From: Verrucomicrobiota bacterium | Lineage (GTDB): Bacteria; Verrucomicrobiota; Verrucomicrobiia; Limisphaerales; Pedosphaeraceae | DNA: 64,000 bases | Assembly (NCBI GenBank): GCA_021325145.1 | Contig: JAJPHR010000058.1 | Span: 46,710-110,709 of the forward strand | Direction: 5' to 3' | Shown: one piece after another, positions 19,521 to 28,568 of the stretch | How the letters are laid out: each line of letters opens with the position of its first letter | Position numbering within the stretch: position 1 is the stretch's first letter | Notes under the pieces: generated by a model | Databases searched by the model: none | What the model was told of the DNA's origin: nothing | Seen by the model: the letters and a program-made list of their open reading frames with translations, nothing else | Translations under genes and position numbers: made by a program

Positions 19521-19534
19521 CTGAAGCATTATTC

Positions 19535-20950
19535 TCATAGCCTCTTTAGCCGCGCGCCTTTGGGAGTGTCTTCAATCACCCAGCCTTTGGCTTTCAACTC
19601 TTCCCGAATGACATCGGCGCGTTTGAAATCCCTGGCCTTGCGAGCGGCCTGGCGTTGATCCAGCAGCGCGGTCAACTCTGTTGGAACTTCAGTTTCCGGC
19701 GCGGCGCCCACGCCGAGCACCGAATCGACTCGATTCCACGCGGCCAGCGCCGCTGCCGCCTGGACCGGCGTCAACGAATTCTCCGCCAGGTGCCGGTTCG
19801 TGTCACGCACCCAGTCAAAAACCACGCCCCAGGCGCCGGCCACATTCAGGTCTTCGTCCAAGGCACGGGAAAAAGCCTCCACCAATGTCGAATCCGGCGG
19901 GGCCTGTGAGTTGCCGGCCAGTTCCCGCAATTTGGCGAGACACTCATCAATCCGCGCCAGCGACGTCTGCGCCCCCTCCAGCCCTTTCACTGTGAAATTG
20001 AACGTCTCGCGATAATGAGCCGAGAGCAGCAAGAATCGAATTTCGCGTCCGGTGAAGCCCTTGGATGTCAGATCGTGGAGCACGTAATAATTACCCAGGC
20101 TCTTGCTCATCTTCCGTCCCTCGACGAGCAAATGCGCCCCGTGCATCCAATGCTTCACGAAAGGCTGGCCGGAAGGTTGGAGTCCCGCGCCTTCGCTTTG
20201 CGCAATTTCATCCTCGTGATGCGGGAAGATCAGGTCCTCGCCGCCGAGGTGCAGGTCGAAGCTGGGGCCGAGCAGTTTCATGCTCATGGCGCTGCATTCG
20301 ATGTGCCAGCCTGGACGGCCTTCGCCCCAGGGACTCGGCCAAAAGACGTCACCATCCTCCGGCACGCGTGCTTTCCAGAGCGCGAAGTCCGCGACTGATT
20401 CCTTGCTGTAATCATCACTCTTGACGCGTTCCCCTGTTCGCATCTCGTCGAAATTCAACTTCAACAATTGGCCATAGACGCAGCCGCAACCCCGGTACTT
20501 ATCAATGCTGAAATAAACCGAGCTGTCCGCGGCCTTGTAGGCCAGGCCGCGGGTGATCAACTTTTCCACCAACGCGATAATTTCAGGAATAAACTCCGTG
20601 GCATGGGGCGTGTCATGCGGCGGCAGGCAGCCGAGATTTTTCAAATCCTCGAAGAACGCCGCTTCATATTTCCCGGTGTACTCGCGCAAGGGAATTTTGG
20701 CCTCACGCACCCGGCCAATGATCTTATCCTCGACGTCCGTGATGTTCATCACAAAACGCGTCCGATAGCCCTTGAACTCAAGGTAACGGCGGACCAGGTC
20801 CGCAAAAACAAACGTACGGAAATTCCCGATGTGGGCGGAGTCATAGACCGTCGGCCCGCAGCAGTACATTCCGACCTGCTTGGAATCAGGGTCGAGCGGC
20901 ACGAACTCCTCGATGGAGCGCGATAACGTATTAAACAGTTTCAAAGCCAT
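19535..20950 (-). CDS. cysS: Cysteinyl-tRNA synthetase
   Basis: A 471-residue class I aminoacyl-tRNA synthetase of normal length. The HIGH-type motif is HIGN at residues 40-43 ([12 protein letters not shown]), the KMSKS motif is present as [10 protein letters not shown], and the zinc/cysteine-recognition residues include Cys31 (YCCGPTVYD), [14 protein letters not shown] and [12 protein letters not shown]. The C-terminal anticodon-binding region ends with [29 protein letters not shown]. It charges tRNA-Cys. ATG 20950. Cysteine synthase (cysK) lies 17 kb away and is not linked. Confidence 0.97.
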   Translation of the reverse strand: MALKLFNTLSRSIEEFVPLDPDSKQVGMYCCGPTVYDSAHIGNFRTFVFADLVRRYLEFKGYRTRFVMNITDVEDKIIGRVREAKIPLREYTGKYEAAFFEDLKNLGCLPPHDTPHATEFIPEIIALVEKLITRGLAYKAADSSVYFSIDKYRGCGCVYGQLLKLNFDEMRTGERVKSDDYSKESVADFALWKARVPEDGDVFWPSPWGEGRPGWHIECSAMSMKLLGPSFDLHLGGEDLIFPHHEDEIAQSEGAGLQPSGQPFVKHWMHGAHLLVEGRKMSKSLGNYYVLHDLTSKGFTGREIRFLLLSAHYRETFNFTVKGLEGAQTSLARIDECLAKLRELAGNSQAPPDSTLVEAFSRALDEDLNVAGAWGVVFDWVRDTNRHLAENSLTPVQAAAALAAWNRVDSVLGVGAAPETEVPTELTALLDQRQAARKARDFKRADVIREELKAKGWVIEDTPKGARLKRL

Positions 20951-21452
20951 GCTTCAACGCAACGAACGTTAATCGCGGTTCACTTAAAGCGAAAGCCGAA
21001 AAAGATTCGGGGCGAATGCTTCTATTTCGCCGTGGTTGCGATTGGGTGCATGGCTGAACATCGTACCCAGTAAGAGCGGCGCGTCCTCGCCCCCTGCCAA
21101 GCTTGTGGAAACAAAAGCTCCTGGCCATGAGCTGTTTCTGTGTTGTGGCTCAGTTAAGCGGCGCTTTTAAATGAGGGGACACATCCAAGACCTTTCACCG
21201 ATGTGCAGCATGACGGACGCATTTGCGGGGACAGTTTTAAAAGAGCGCTTGATTGAGGCATCCATTTGTTTTTTCTCGACCTGGAGCAAAGCAAACCATA
21301 AACTCATTTGCCCCAACTGAAACTGCGCAGTTGGGGCAAATGGCATGTACCAAACATTGAGCGAAGCAATTGTCAGTGTCAGAATTGTCCCGGCTCTTTG
21401 AAGTCACCACCGCAGGCCGATTTGGGTTTCCTGCGTCCAAAGTTGAGATGGA
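20951..21452. other. 502-base gap between cysS and the ClC channel gene
   Basis: No credible gene is visible. Contents: a strong hairpin at 21305-21342, and two copies of GGGGACA about 53 bases apart (21176-21182 and 21229-21235) in an AT-richer stretch, which could be the worn ends of a mobile element. The promoter of cysS should lie at the left side, but I cannot pick convincing boxes. Confidence 0.4.
21305..21342. repeat. Perfect 15-bp hairpin downstream of the ClC channel gene
   Basis: CATTTGCCCCAACTG (21305-21319) and CAGTTGGGGCAAATG (21328-21342) are exact reverse complements with an 8-base loop. It lies about 110 bases beyond the ClC stop codon (leftward gene). No U-run follows on either strand, so an intrinsic terminator is not certain; an RNA-stabilising hairpin or a repeat remnant are alternatives. 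Confidence 0.6.
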
Positions 21453-23333
21453 CTAGGCGCCATTCCCGGTTGCGCCCTCCGGCGATAACTCCGAAGGTGC
21501 CTTCGCCTGTCCCTTAGCGGCGATGGCTTCGGACAACAGGCCCAGCACCTCCGCCCGCACCACTGCGCCGACCAGGCGATTCTCGGAGAGCGAGTTGACC
21601 ACCGGTACGTTGCGTTGCTCGCTCGCCAGCATGATCGGCAGCGTATCCAGCAGCAATTGCGCCGGCGTCACGCAGGCCGGTGCGGGACGCATCACGTCAT
21701 AAGCAATCACCGCCGACATCTCCTCGCCCGCGTTCAGGTATTCCTTCAAATCCTGGAGCGCAACCACGCCAATCAACTGATATTTGGCGTCCACCACCGG
21801 CAGGAAATTGTTCGAACTCGTCAGAAAACGATCCGCGATCTCTTGCAAACTCGCCGTCTCCCGCAACGGCGGCACCGGCGCCCGCATCAAGTCACCCACC
21901 GTCTGTTCGGTCGCCGACCCTGGGCGCAGGCTCTCGCGATCGACCAGCAAACCCTTTCTCCGCAGCGGCTCCGTATAAATGGATTCCGGTTGCAACCGCC
22001 GGGCCAGCACGGTGGAAACCACACACGCCAGCATCAGTGGAGGCATCAACGAATAGTCCAGCGAAATCTCCAGCACCATGATCATCGCCAGCAACGGCGA
22101 CCGCGTCGTAGCGGCCAGCATGCTCCCCATGCCGACCAGCGCGAAGGCTCCCGTCGGCAGCCCCGCGCCCAGGTGCGCCTTTTGCAGCAAGCCCCCGAAG
22201 ATGGAACCCAACCCCGCGCCCAGAAACAGCGTCGGCGTAAAAACTCCGCCCACCGCGCCTGATCCCACCGTCACCACCGTCGCCAGCAGCTTCGCGAAGA
22301 AAACCCCAACCTGTGACAAGATTGGATACTCACTGGAGGGAAAAGTTCCCAGCAGGAACTTATTGGTGATGCCATAACCGTTGCCCCAAACTTCCGGATA
22401 ACCCAGCGCCAGCAAACCCACCATCCCTCCCCCCGCCAGCAGCCGGATATATATCGGCACGGGCAGCTTCGCGAACCGTTCCTCGGCCCAATGCAGCATA
22501 TTGAGAAACAGCGCCCCCATGAATCCGGTAATCAGGCCCAAAACGACAAACCACGGCAGATTACCCAGCCCGCTGAAATCGAACTGCGGCACCTCGTATA
22601 GCGGCTTCATCCCGAAAAAGCTCCGCGAAACCATCGAGGCCACCACGGAGGCGAAAACCACCGGCCCAAACAGGTTCATCGAGAAATTACCCAGCACAAT
22701 CAACGCCGCGAACACCGCGCCGGCAATGGGCGCGTTGTAAGCCGCCGAGATGCCCGAAGCGGCTCCGCACGCCACCAGCAGCCGCAAACGATAGGGCTGC
22801 CAGTGCATGAGTTGTCCCCATTTCGAAGCAAACGTCGCCGCCAGATTGGTGATCGCTCCCTCACGCCCAATGGCGGCGCCGCTGCCGATGCTTAACAGGG
22901 ATGACAGCGCCTTCACCAGTGTCGTGCGCAAGGGCAGCCGCCCATCGCTGGATACCACCACTTCGAGGATGTTGCTCGAGCCCTGCTTGCCGACCAGGCG
23001 CAGGCCCCAATACAAAACCATCCCGGCGACCAGCCCGCCCAGCGAGGGGATCAACAGTCGCTCCCAGAAACTGCTTTGGGCCGCAAGCTCGGCCGGCTCG
23101 CCTTGCCGGTGCAGAAACAACCGCTGGGATATTTCGATGCAATAATGAAAACCTAGATTGACCAACCCACCAATCACACCCACGCCGCCCGCGAGGACCA
23201 AATGGAAACTCTCCTCGCTGAACTTGACCTTTTCCCGGATCCGCAGCGCCCGCTGCCAGTGGCGGCGGGCCACTGCGTGCATCTTCGCCACGAGCCGCTC
23301 AAGTTTTGTGACACCAGAATCCACTGGCATCAT
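21453..23333 (-). CDS. ClC-family chloride channel/transporter with CBS domain pair
   Basis: A 626-residue ClC protein. Membrane helices span about residues 45-450. The gating-glutamate motif is GSGAAIGREGAITN (canonical GREGP, here GREGA), and the third ion-binding region reads GSGAVGGVFTPTLFLGAGLG, matching the GXFXP motif. The first selectivity loop is GKQGSSNILE rather than GSGIP, so the selectivity is uncertain. The gating Glu is kept, as in Cl-/H+ exchangers. From about residue 480 two CBS domains follow (VGDLMRAPVPPLRETASLQEIADRFL, and VIAYDVMRPAPACVTPAQLLLDTLPIM) for nucleotide-type regulation. Tandem ATGs at 23333 and 23330. A single-gene unit. Confidence 0.93.
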   Translation of the reverse strand: MMPVDSGVTKLERLVAKMHAVARRHWQRALRIREKVKFSEESFHLVLAGGVGVIGGLVNLGFHYCIEISQRLFLHRQGEPAELAAQSSFWERLLIPSLGGLVAGMVLYWGLRLVGKQGSSNILEVVVSSDGRLPLRTTLVKALSSLLSIGSGAAIGREGAITNLAATFASKWGQLMHWQPYRLRLLVACGAASGISAAYNAPIAGAVFAALIVLGNFSMNLFGPVVFASVVASMVSRSFFGMKPLYEVPQFDFSGLGNLPWFVVLGLITGFMGALFLNMLHWAEERFAKLPVPIYIRLLAGGGMVGLLALGYPEVWGNGYGITNKFLLGTFPSSEYPILSQVGVFFAKLLATVVTVGSGAVGGVFTPTLFLGAGLGSIFGGLLQKAHLGAGLPTGAFALVGMGSMLAATTRSPLLAMIMVLEISLDYSLMPPLMLACVVSTVLARRLQPESIYTEPLRRKGLLVDRESLRPGSATEQTVGDLMRAPVPPLRETASLQEIADRFLTSSNNFLPVVDAKYQLIGVVALQDLKEYLNAGEEMSAVIAYDVMRPAPACVTPAQLLLDTLPIMLASEQRNVPVVNSLSENRLVGAVVRAEVLGLLSEAIAAKGQAKAPSELSPEGATGNGA

Positions 23334-23487
23334 TCTAAGCGATTTCGCCGGATTGACGAGCAGCGATTTAACCCGCGCCAGTCATCAGGCGTATCTTGCC
23401 CACACCACTAACTTGGTGCGAATGGCGCGTTGCGCCATTCCCGTCGCCGCTTGTCTCACGTAGCTTCCGGGGGAAGGCGGAAGCGCG

Positions 23488-23590
23488 GCGTCAGGCGACG
23501 GAACGAATAACCCGGTTGGAATGCTTCGCCCCGGCTCAAACACTTCACCAACGGCCCCGTTGTGGGCCCGGCCCTGAGGGATAGAGCAGA
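23488..23590. repeat. Dispersed repeat sharing GCGTCAGGCGACGGAACG core, copy 2
   Basis: The core GCGTCAGGCGACGGAACG at 23488 continues AATAACCCGG; the same string with one change occurs at 7064-7090 in the luxC-MFS gap. Here it is followed by GGCCCCGTTGTGGGCC, a small palindrome, and overlaps the 3' end of the small open frame at 23545. Located upstream of the ClC gene. Confidence 0.65.
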
Positions 23591-23745
23591 CGCGCCTCCT
23601 CCGCAATCCGTGCCGCCTGCGTTTCCAGCCGGTCCAGCCGCTCAAGCAGCGCGCGCGCCTCCGCCAGGCTCTTCTTGGCTCGCTCTGAAATTTTCCTCCG
23701 CTCCGTCGCATCCGGGAGCTCCTCTGAATCTGTAGGATCAAGCAT
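23545..23745 (-). CDS. Small hypothetical coiled-coil protein
   Basis: An ATG-started frame of 66 codons. Residues 14-52 (ATERRKISERAKKSLAEA and onward to ARIAEEARLL) are charged and heptad-like, predicting one alpha-helical coiled coil. The last ten residues come from repeat DNA (SGPGPQRGRW). No family is recognised. Coding status rests on the helical composition and the ATG start; it could also be a chance frame. It lies between the ClC gene and the marR promoter, antisense to marR. Confidence 0.35.
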   Translation of the reverse strand: MLDPTDSEELPDATERRKISERAKKSLAEARALLERLDRLETQAARIAEEARLLYPSGPGPQRGRW

Positions 23746-23828
23746 GCGCTGTGAGTATCATTCAACCCCCGGCGTTACCATGGGCTGAACACCTACTTTT
23801 TGCCGAACACCAAACTCAGGCAAAGATG

Positions 23829-23867
23829 ATTGTTGACATATAAACAATCTACTGCTAAACTATACCC
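23829..23867 (+). promoter_or_regulatory. marR promoter with operator-like inverted repeat
   Basis: TTGACA (23833-23838), a 17-base spacer and TAAACT (23856-23861) form a near-consensus sigma-70 promoter. The predicted transcription start falls at about 23868, the A of the marR ATG, so the mRNA would be leaderless. ATTGTT (23829-23834) and AACAAT (23843-23848) form a 6+6 inverted repeat overlapping the -35 box, the usual place for MarR autorepression. Protein binding is inferred, not shown. Confidence 0.65.
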
Positions 23868-24341
23868 ATGAAAGATCACCGGAAGACGCCCGGCCCGCGT
23901 TACGCCGCGCTGCTCGAGCTGCTGCGCACGGCGGAAACGCTTTGGAACGCCAGCCGCGTCTTCTTCGCGCGCTGGGACTTGAGCCCCAGCCAGTTTAACG
24001 TCCTCAACCTCCTCGCGGATCACCCGTCCGGCTGCACTCAGGTCGAGCTCAGCCGCCAGCTCATCATGCACCGTTCCAACGTCACCGGTCTCGTGGATCG
24101 TCTCGAAGCCAGGGGGTTGGTTCAAAGAACGGACAAGGCCCGGGACCGTCGGGCCTTCAACGTAATTCTCACCGACGCCGGGCGAAAATTACTTCGCCAG
24201 ATCGAACCCTGCTACTATCAGGCGGCCGAAACCGTCTGGGGCAGCATCCCAGCCAGTCGCGCCCGGCAATTGGTCGCCGGACTCGGAAGCCTCAACGCCA
24301 ATGCCCTGCAGATGGCCAAGGATTTGGCGCGCGAACGATGA
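23868..24341 (+). CDS. MarR-family transcriptional regulator
   Basis: A 157-residue winged-helix regulator. The DNA-binding region is LSPSQFNVLNLLADHPSGCTQVELSRQLIMHRSNVTGLVDRLEARGLVQRTDKARDRRAFNVILTDAGRKLL in two overlapping parts: helix-turn-helix at about residues 56-86, and the DXRXR wing (DKARDRRAFNV) at about 93-103. It probably controls itself and the downstream aas lipid-remodelling gene, which starts 107 bases after its stop on the same strand. The ligand is unknown; MarR proteins often sense phenolic or lipid-like compounds. ATG 23868, with no Shine-Dalgarno, in keeping with a leaderless transcript. Confidence 0.93.
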   Translation: MKDHRKTPGPRYAALLELLRTAETLWNASRVFFARWDLSPSQFNVLNLLADHPSGCTQVELSRQLIMHRSNVTGLVDRLEARGLVQRTDKARDRRAFNVILTDAGRKLLRQIEPCYYQAAETVWGSIPASRARQLVAGLGSLNANALQMAKDLARER

Positions 24342-24448
24342 ACGGCGCCTCAAATAGGCTCGTCGATCTTGACCTTGATGGTCCGGGCCGATTGCCTTGG
24401 GATTGCATTGAGGGAAAAGCTTTACTCAAAGAACAAACCTGACTGAAC

Positions 24449-26590
24449 ATGAAACCATTCCTTCGCTGGCTGCTGCGCTTGCTGTTCCGCTTTCGCGGTT
24501 ACAATGAGTCGGTGCTCAAGACGCCCGGACCCGTGCTGCTGATTCCGAACCACACCTCGTGGATCGATTGGCTGTTTTTAGGCGCTTATCTCGATGACGA
24601 TTGGAAATTCGTGGTCTCGAGCGTCGCGGCCCAAACCTCCTGGCTGCACCGTAAAATCATGCTCAACCGCCGCACGTTTCCCATCGACACCAACTCGCCC
24701 TACGCCGTCAAGCGAATGGCCGAACACTTGCAAACGAAAGGGCGCCTGGTCTTGTTCGCTGAAGGCCGCCTATCCCGGACAGGCACCCTGATGAAACTGT
24801 TCGACGGCACCGGCTTTCTACTCCACAAGACTTCAGCTACAGTCATCACCTGCTATCTTCGGGGCGCCCGGCGGCTGCCCTTGTCCCCGCATCCTGGCTG
24901 GCGTCAATGGCTTCCCACGGTGACCGCCCACTTCAGCAAACCGCTGACACCGCCCAAATTCGAAGGGCTCAGCACCACCCAAGCCAGAACGCGGCTCACC
25001 GACTGGCTGCGCAATCAGATGGTCCAGCAGCAATTCGACGTGGAAACAGAATTCGGCCCCCGCGATCTGCTCACGGCCATCGTACAAGCCGCGCGGCGTC
25101 ACCCCCGCCGGATTATTCTTGAAGACGCCACCCGGCAACCCTTGACATATTGGCGCTTGCTCGTTGGAGCCGACGTGCTGGCCCAGTCGCTCGGACGCAC
25201 GCTGTCAACCGATGGCGCGCGTGTCGGGATTCTGCTGCCCAACGTAAACGCGGTGCCGGTCCTGCTGCTGAGTCTTTGGCATTTGGGCAAGGTCCCGGCC
25301 ATTCTGAATTTCTCCACGGGAGCGGCCACCATGCTGGCGTGCGCGCAACTCGCCGGCCTCAAACAGATCATCACCTCCCGCGCTTTCCTCGAGCGCGCAA
25401 AATTGAAAGTCGATCTCCTAACCGATGCTGGCATCCAATTCGTTTATCTGGAGGACCTGCGTACGGGCATCAGTCGCAGTCAAAAAATTTCCTCGTTCCT
25501 GCGCATAACCTTCAATCCTTCATCACTGGCCGAAACCGCTCCGGCCGGCCAAAACGAACAACCGAGCCCCACGGCGGTCATCCTTTTCACGAGCGGATCA
25601 GAGGGCGTTCCCAAAGGCGTGGAACTCACTCACGCCAATCTCCTCGCCAACATGCGCCAAATGCTCGCGGTCACGGACATCATGGACACGGATCGCATGT
25701 TCAATTGCCTGCCGTTGTTCCACAGCTTCGGCCTTACCGTCGGCACGCTGCTCCCCTTGTTTCGCGGGCTCTACGTATTTATCTATGCGTCCCCGCTACA
25801 CTACCGGGTCATACCGGCTGCCTTCTACGACCGCGATTGCACGGTTTTTCTCAGCACCAACACCTTCCTGAATGGTTACGGGCGCAAGGCGCATCCCTAC
25901 GACTTTCGCAGCATGCGTTATCTGTTTGCCGCCGCGGAGAAGCTGCAGGAAAGCACCGCCGCGCTTTGGTCGCAGAAATTCGGCGTGCGCATTCTGGAAG
26001 GTTATGGGGCTACCGAATGCGCGCCCTGCATCAGTGTCAATACGCCGCTTTCTCCCCGCAGCGGCTCCGTCGGCCGCCTCCTGCCCGGCATGGAATACAA
26101 ACTCCAGCCGGTCGAAGGCGTCGAGGACGGCGGGCGTTTGATGGTGCGCGGACCGAATGTCATGCGCGGCTATCTCAATGAAGACGCCAACGCCAAATTC
26201 AAAAGCCTGGATGGTTGGTACGATACGGGCGACATCATCGCCGTGGACACGGACGGCTATCTTTTTGTTCGCGGACGCTTGAAACGCTTCGCCAAGGTCA
26301 GTGGCGAGATGGTCAGCCTGACGGCGGTCGAAGACGCGCTCGCAGGCGCTTTTCCACAGTACGGCTTGCGCTGTCAGGTCGCGGTAGTGGCGCGACCAGA
26401 CGAAGCCAAGGGCGAGGCGCTCATTGCCGTGACCAATGAACCCAGGTTGCAACTCGAGGAAATCCGCGCTGCGATCAAGACCAAGGGGCTGACAAATCTC
26501 AGCGCCCCGCGCGAGATCAAAGTCGTCCGGGAAATTCCCAAACTCGGCACTGGCAAAATCAATCACCGCGAACTCGCCAAAATGATTTGA
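24449..26590 (+). CDS. aas: Bifunctional lysophospholipid acyltransferase / acyl-ACP synthetase (Aas type)
   Basis: A 713-residue protein with the same architecture as E. coli Aas (719 residues). Residues 1-200 form a PlsC-type acyltransferase with HX4D at His35-Asp40 (NHTSWID) and the FAEGRLSRTGTLMKLFDGTGF substrate motif. Residues 215-713 form an acyl-activating ANL domain: ILFTSGSEGVPKGVELTH (about 374), LPLFHSFGLTVGTLLPL, ILEGYGATECAPC, GWYDTGDI, KRFAKVSGEMVSL and the catalytic lysine in GTGKINH near the end. It re-acylates lysophosphatidylethanolamine with activated fatty acid at the inner membrane. No fused or adjacent LplT flippase is present; instead two alpha/beta hydrolases follow. 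The marR gene upstream probably regulates it. Confidence 0.93.
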   Translation: MKPFLRWLLRLLFRFRGYNESVLKTPGPVLLIPNHTSWIDWLFLGAYLDDDWKFVVSSVAAQTSWLHRKIMLNRRTFPIDTNSPYAVKRMAEHLQTKGRLVLFAEGRLSRTGTLMKLFDGTGFLLHKTSATVITCYLRGARRLPLSPHPGWRQWLPTVTAHFSKPLTPPKFEGLSTTQARTRLTDWLRNQMVQQQFDVETEFGPRDLLTAIVQAARRHPRRIILEDATRQPLTYWRLLVGADVLAQSLGRTLSTDGARVGILLPNVNAVPVLLLSLWHLGKVPAILNFSTGAATMLACAQLAGLKQIITSRAFLERAKLKVDLLTDAGIQFVYLEDLRTGISRSQKISSFLRITFNPSSLAETAPAGQNEQPSPTAVILFTSGSEGVPKGVELTHANLLANMRQMLAVTDIMDTDRMFNCLPLFHSFGLTVGTLLPLFRGLYVFIYASPLHYRVIPAAFYDRDCTVFLSTNTFLNGYGRKAHPYDFRSMRYLFAAAEKLQESTAALWSQKFGVRILEGYGATECAPCISVNTPLSPRSGSVGRLLPGMEYKLQPVEGVEDGGRLMVRGPNVMRGYLNEDANAKFKSLDGWYDTGDIIAVDTDGYLFVRGRLKRFAKVSGEMVSLTAVEDALAGAFPQYGLRCQVAVVARPDEAKGEALIAVTNEPRLQLEEIRAAIKTKGLTNLSAPREIKVVREIPKLGTGKINHRELAKMI

Positions 26591-26593
26591 GGT

Positions 26594-27310
26594 ATGATCC
26601 ATTACACATGCTCTGAAGTGACAAACGAGCATCGGACGTCGCCCCCGGGTGATTACGTCATCCTGCTGCACGGTTACGGCCGCACAGCTGTTTCGATGAA
26701 ACGGCTGGAATGGCATTTGACGAAACAAGGCTATCGCGTGGTCAATGTGAGCTATCCCGCCACTCGCTTCTCCGTTGAAGAGCTGTCCGACCTCTATTTA
26801 CACCGGCTGCTTGCGGAAAAGATTGTTAACCCAACGGCCAGGATCCATTTCGTCACTCATTCCCTGGGAGGAATTATCGTCCGCCAATACCTCTCTAATC
26901 ATCGGCTCGAAAACCTCGGACGCGTGGTGATGCTCGCGCCGCCCAATCACGGGAGCGAGATTGTCGATCACTTGAAAAAGAGCCTGCTACTTCGGCGCTT
27001 TACCGGTCAAAGCCGTCTGCAACTCGGCACCTCCCCAAACGATCTCCCGAAGCGGCTTGGAACGGCGCGGTTTCAGTGCGGCGTTATTGCCGGCGATTGC
27101 TCCTTCAATCCCCTGCTCTCTTGCTTGTTGCCCGGCCCGAACGATGGAAAGGTAACTGTGGAAAGCGCGAAACTGGACGGGATGCAGGATTTTCTCACAA
27201 TTCACAGCACTCATACCTGGCTGATGTGGCGAAAGGGCGCCATCAGACAAACGCTCCGATTCCTGCGGACCGGGCAATTTGACCACGCTTCCCGGCGAAA
27301 CTTTGGCTGA
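26594..27310 (+). CDS. Alpha/beta-hydrolase, lipase-like
   Basis: A 238-residue lipase-like hydrolase starting 3 bases after aas. The oxyanion segment is VILLHGYGRTAVSM and the nucleophile elbow is THSLGG, with Ser as nucleophile; the acid and His are probably in LPGPNDGKVTVESAKL and the STHTWLM motif. The ILVRQYL-type helix (GGIIVRQYLSNH) and APPNHGSEIVDHL loop are typical of bacterial triacylglycerol-lipase/PGAP1-like relatives. No signal peptide, so it should be cytoplasmic. Close coupling with aas suggests action on lipids or acyl chains; the substrate is not known. ATG 26594. Confidence 0.85.
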   Translation: MIHYTCSEVTNEHRTSPPGDYVILLHGYGRTAVSMKRLEWHLTKQGYRVVNVSYPATRFSVEELSDLYLHRLLAEKIVNPTARIHFVTHSLGGIIVRQYLSNHRLENLGRVVMLAPPNHGSEIVDHLKKSLLLRRFTGQSRLQLGTSPNDLPKRLGTARFQCGVIAGDCSFNPLLSCLLPGPNDGKVTVESAKLDGMQDFLTIHSTHTWLMWRKGAIRQTLRFLRTGQFDHASRRNFG

Positions 27311-28100
27311 AGAACTTCAAATCCGGATCCGTGTCTTCGGCGATGCCGCTTTGCCTGCGCTGGTATATCTGCCGGGACTGCATGGCGATTGGACGCTAGT
27401 CACCGGCTTTCGCCTCGCCCTCGCTAATCGCGTCCGGTTTGTCGATATCACTTACCCACACCGGCTCGATTGGTCCGTGGAAGACTATGCTGATGCCATT
27501 CAGTCCAAGCTGCTGGAACAAGGCATCGAACGCGGTTGGCTGCTGGGCGAGTCCTGGGGTTCGCAGCCTGCCTGGGCGCTGGTGGGACGCACCATAAAAG
27601 GCACAGGCCGGTTTGGCGTTGAGGGACTCGTCCTCGCGGGCGGGTTCGTCAAGCACCCCTGGAAACATGGTCCTGCCGCGCTCCAATGGATTGGCCGCCA
27701 TACGCCGAGGGGATTCTATCAACTTGAGCTGGCGTTCTTCATCTGGTATTCGAGATTCCGACACTCCCACGCGCCTGAAGTTCGCGAAAGCATTCGTGAG
27801 TTCGCCGCGCATCGGACAGAGTTGGACCGCCAATGTATGCGCCAGCGCCTTGACCTCCTGGCCGCGTTCGACCCGCGTCCCATCGCACAGCAGACTCACT
27901 TGCCCGTGCATTACCTGGCGGGATTTGTGGACCCGCTGGTGCCTTGGATATTGGTGCGCTGGTGGCTTCGGAAACATTGCCCGGGTTATCGTGGGGGCAG
28001 GACTTTTTGGTTGTCTGATCACAACGTTTTAAGCTGTTCTCCGGTCGCAACGGCCAGGCTGGTTTTAAAGTGGATGACGGACCGGAAGGGCAGTGAGTAG
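27279..28100 (+). CDS. Alpha/beta-hydrolase family protein
   Basis: A protein of up to 273 residues with the alpha/beta-hydrolase core: LVYLPGLHGDWTLVTGF gives the oxyanion region, and LLGESWGSQPAWAL the nucleophile elbow (G-E-S-W-G). The probable acid and His are in LAGFVDPLVPW and WLSDHNVLSC. The start is uncertain: no ATG precedes the domain, and TTG 27279, TTG 27303 and GTG 27330 are candidates. The first two lie inside the previous gene, and translational coupling is likely. It appears to belong to the marR-aas-hydrolase unit; the substrate is unknown. Confidence 0.8.
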   Translation: MTTLPGETLAEELQIRIRVFGDAALPALVYLPGLHGDWTLVTGFRLALANRVRFVDITYPHRLDWSVEDYADAIQSKLLEQGIERGWLLGESWGSQPAWALVGRTIKGTGRFGVEGLVLAGGFVKHPWKHGPAALQWIGRHTPRGFYQLELAFFIWYSRFRHSHAPEVRESIREFAAHRTELDRQCMRQRLDLLAAFDPRPIAQQTHLPVHYLAGFVDPLVPWILVRWWLRKHCPGYRGGRTFWLSDHNVLSCSPVATARLVLKWMTDRKGSE

Positions 28101-28264
28101 TGGCCGAGGCACGCGCAAAGTCCAATCACGGGCTTTCCGCAACTCGCCGCCTGCTCAAAGCGGCGCCACGAAGCCGCGTGCCCGCGGAGGGGTTAACCGC
28201 CGGTCGAATTCGCCTTTGCACTCGGGCCATCCGCGGCTATGTTCCCAGCAAACGACGAACGCTT

Positions 28265-28537
28265 ATGACGCGCCGGCAAATACTTGATCTCTACTTCATG
28301 GATGCTCGTTGGAAGCTGATCGACCTGGCCGCCTTCATTGATCGAGTCGAGCGGGCGGAAGGCGAGGAGGATTTTCGGATGCAGGCCTTCCGAACCGCGC
28401 TGCTCGAACTCAGCAAAGGTAACAAGGAACGCGCTAAACAAGTGCTGCTTGCCTTTAGCGACCCCACAACCCAGCCGATTGCCAAGGCGATGGGCAAGGG
28501 AGCGGTGGGCGCATACAAGAAAACGGACAGCAACTAG
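28265..28537 (+). CDS. Small conserved-looking helical protein
   Basis: A 90-residue soluble protein starting [22 protein letters not shown]. It is predicted mostly helical ([44 protein letters not shown]) and ends in a Gly/Lys-rich tail ([14 protein letters not shown]). I do not recognise a family. It lies 31 bases upstream of the TatD/EboB-like gene on the same strand, so the two are probably one transcript. ATG 28265 is used; the same frame is open back to 28100 but that part is low-complexity and lacks a start with support. Confidence 0.7.
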   Translation: MTRRQILDLYFMDARWKLIDLAAFIDRVERAEGEEDFRMQAFRTALLELSKGNKERAKQVLLAFSDPTTQPIAKAMGKGAVGAYKKTDSN

Positions 28538-28568
28538 AACCAAAACTCCCGCCCCATCCAAACTTTCA

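Noticed and set aside
20931..21128. Small leftward frame overlapping the cysS start
   Set aside because: It overlaps the conserved cysS N-terminus in another frame, has no motif and no ribosome-binding site.
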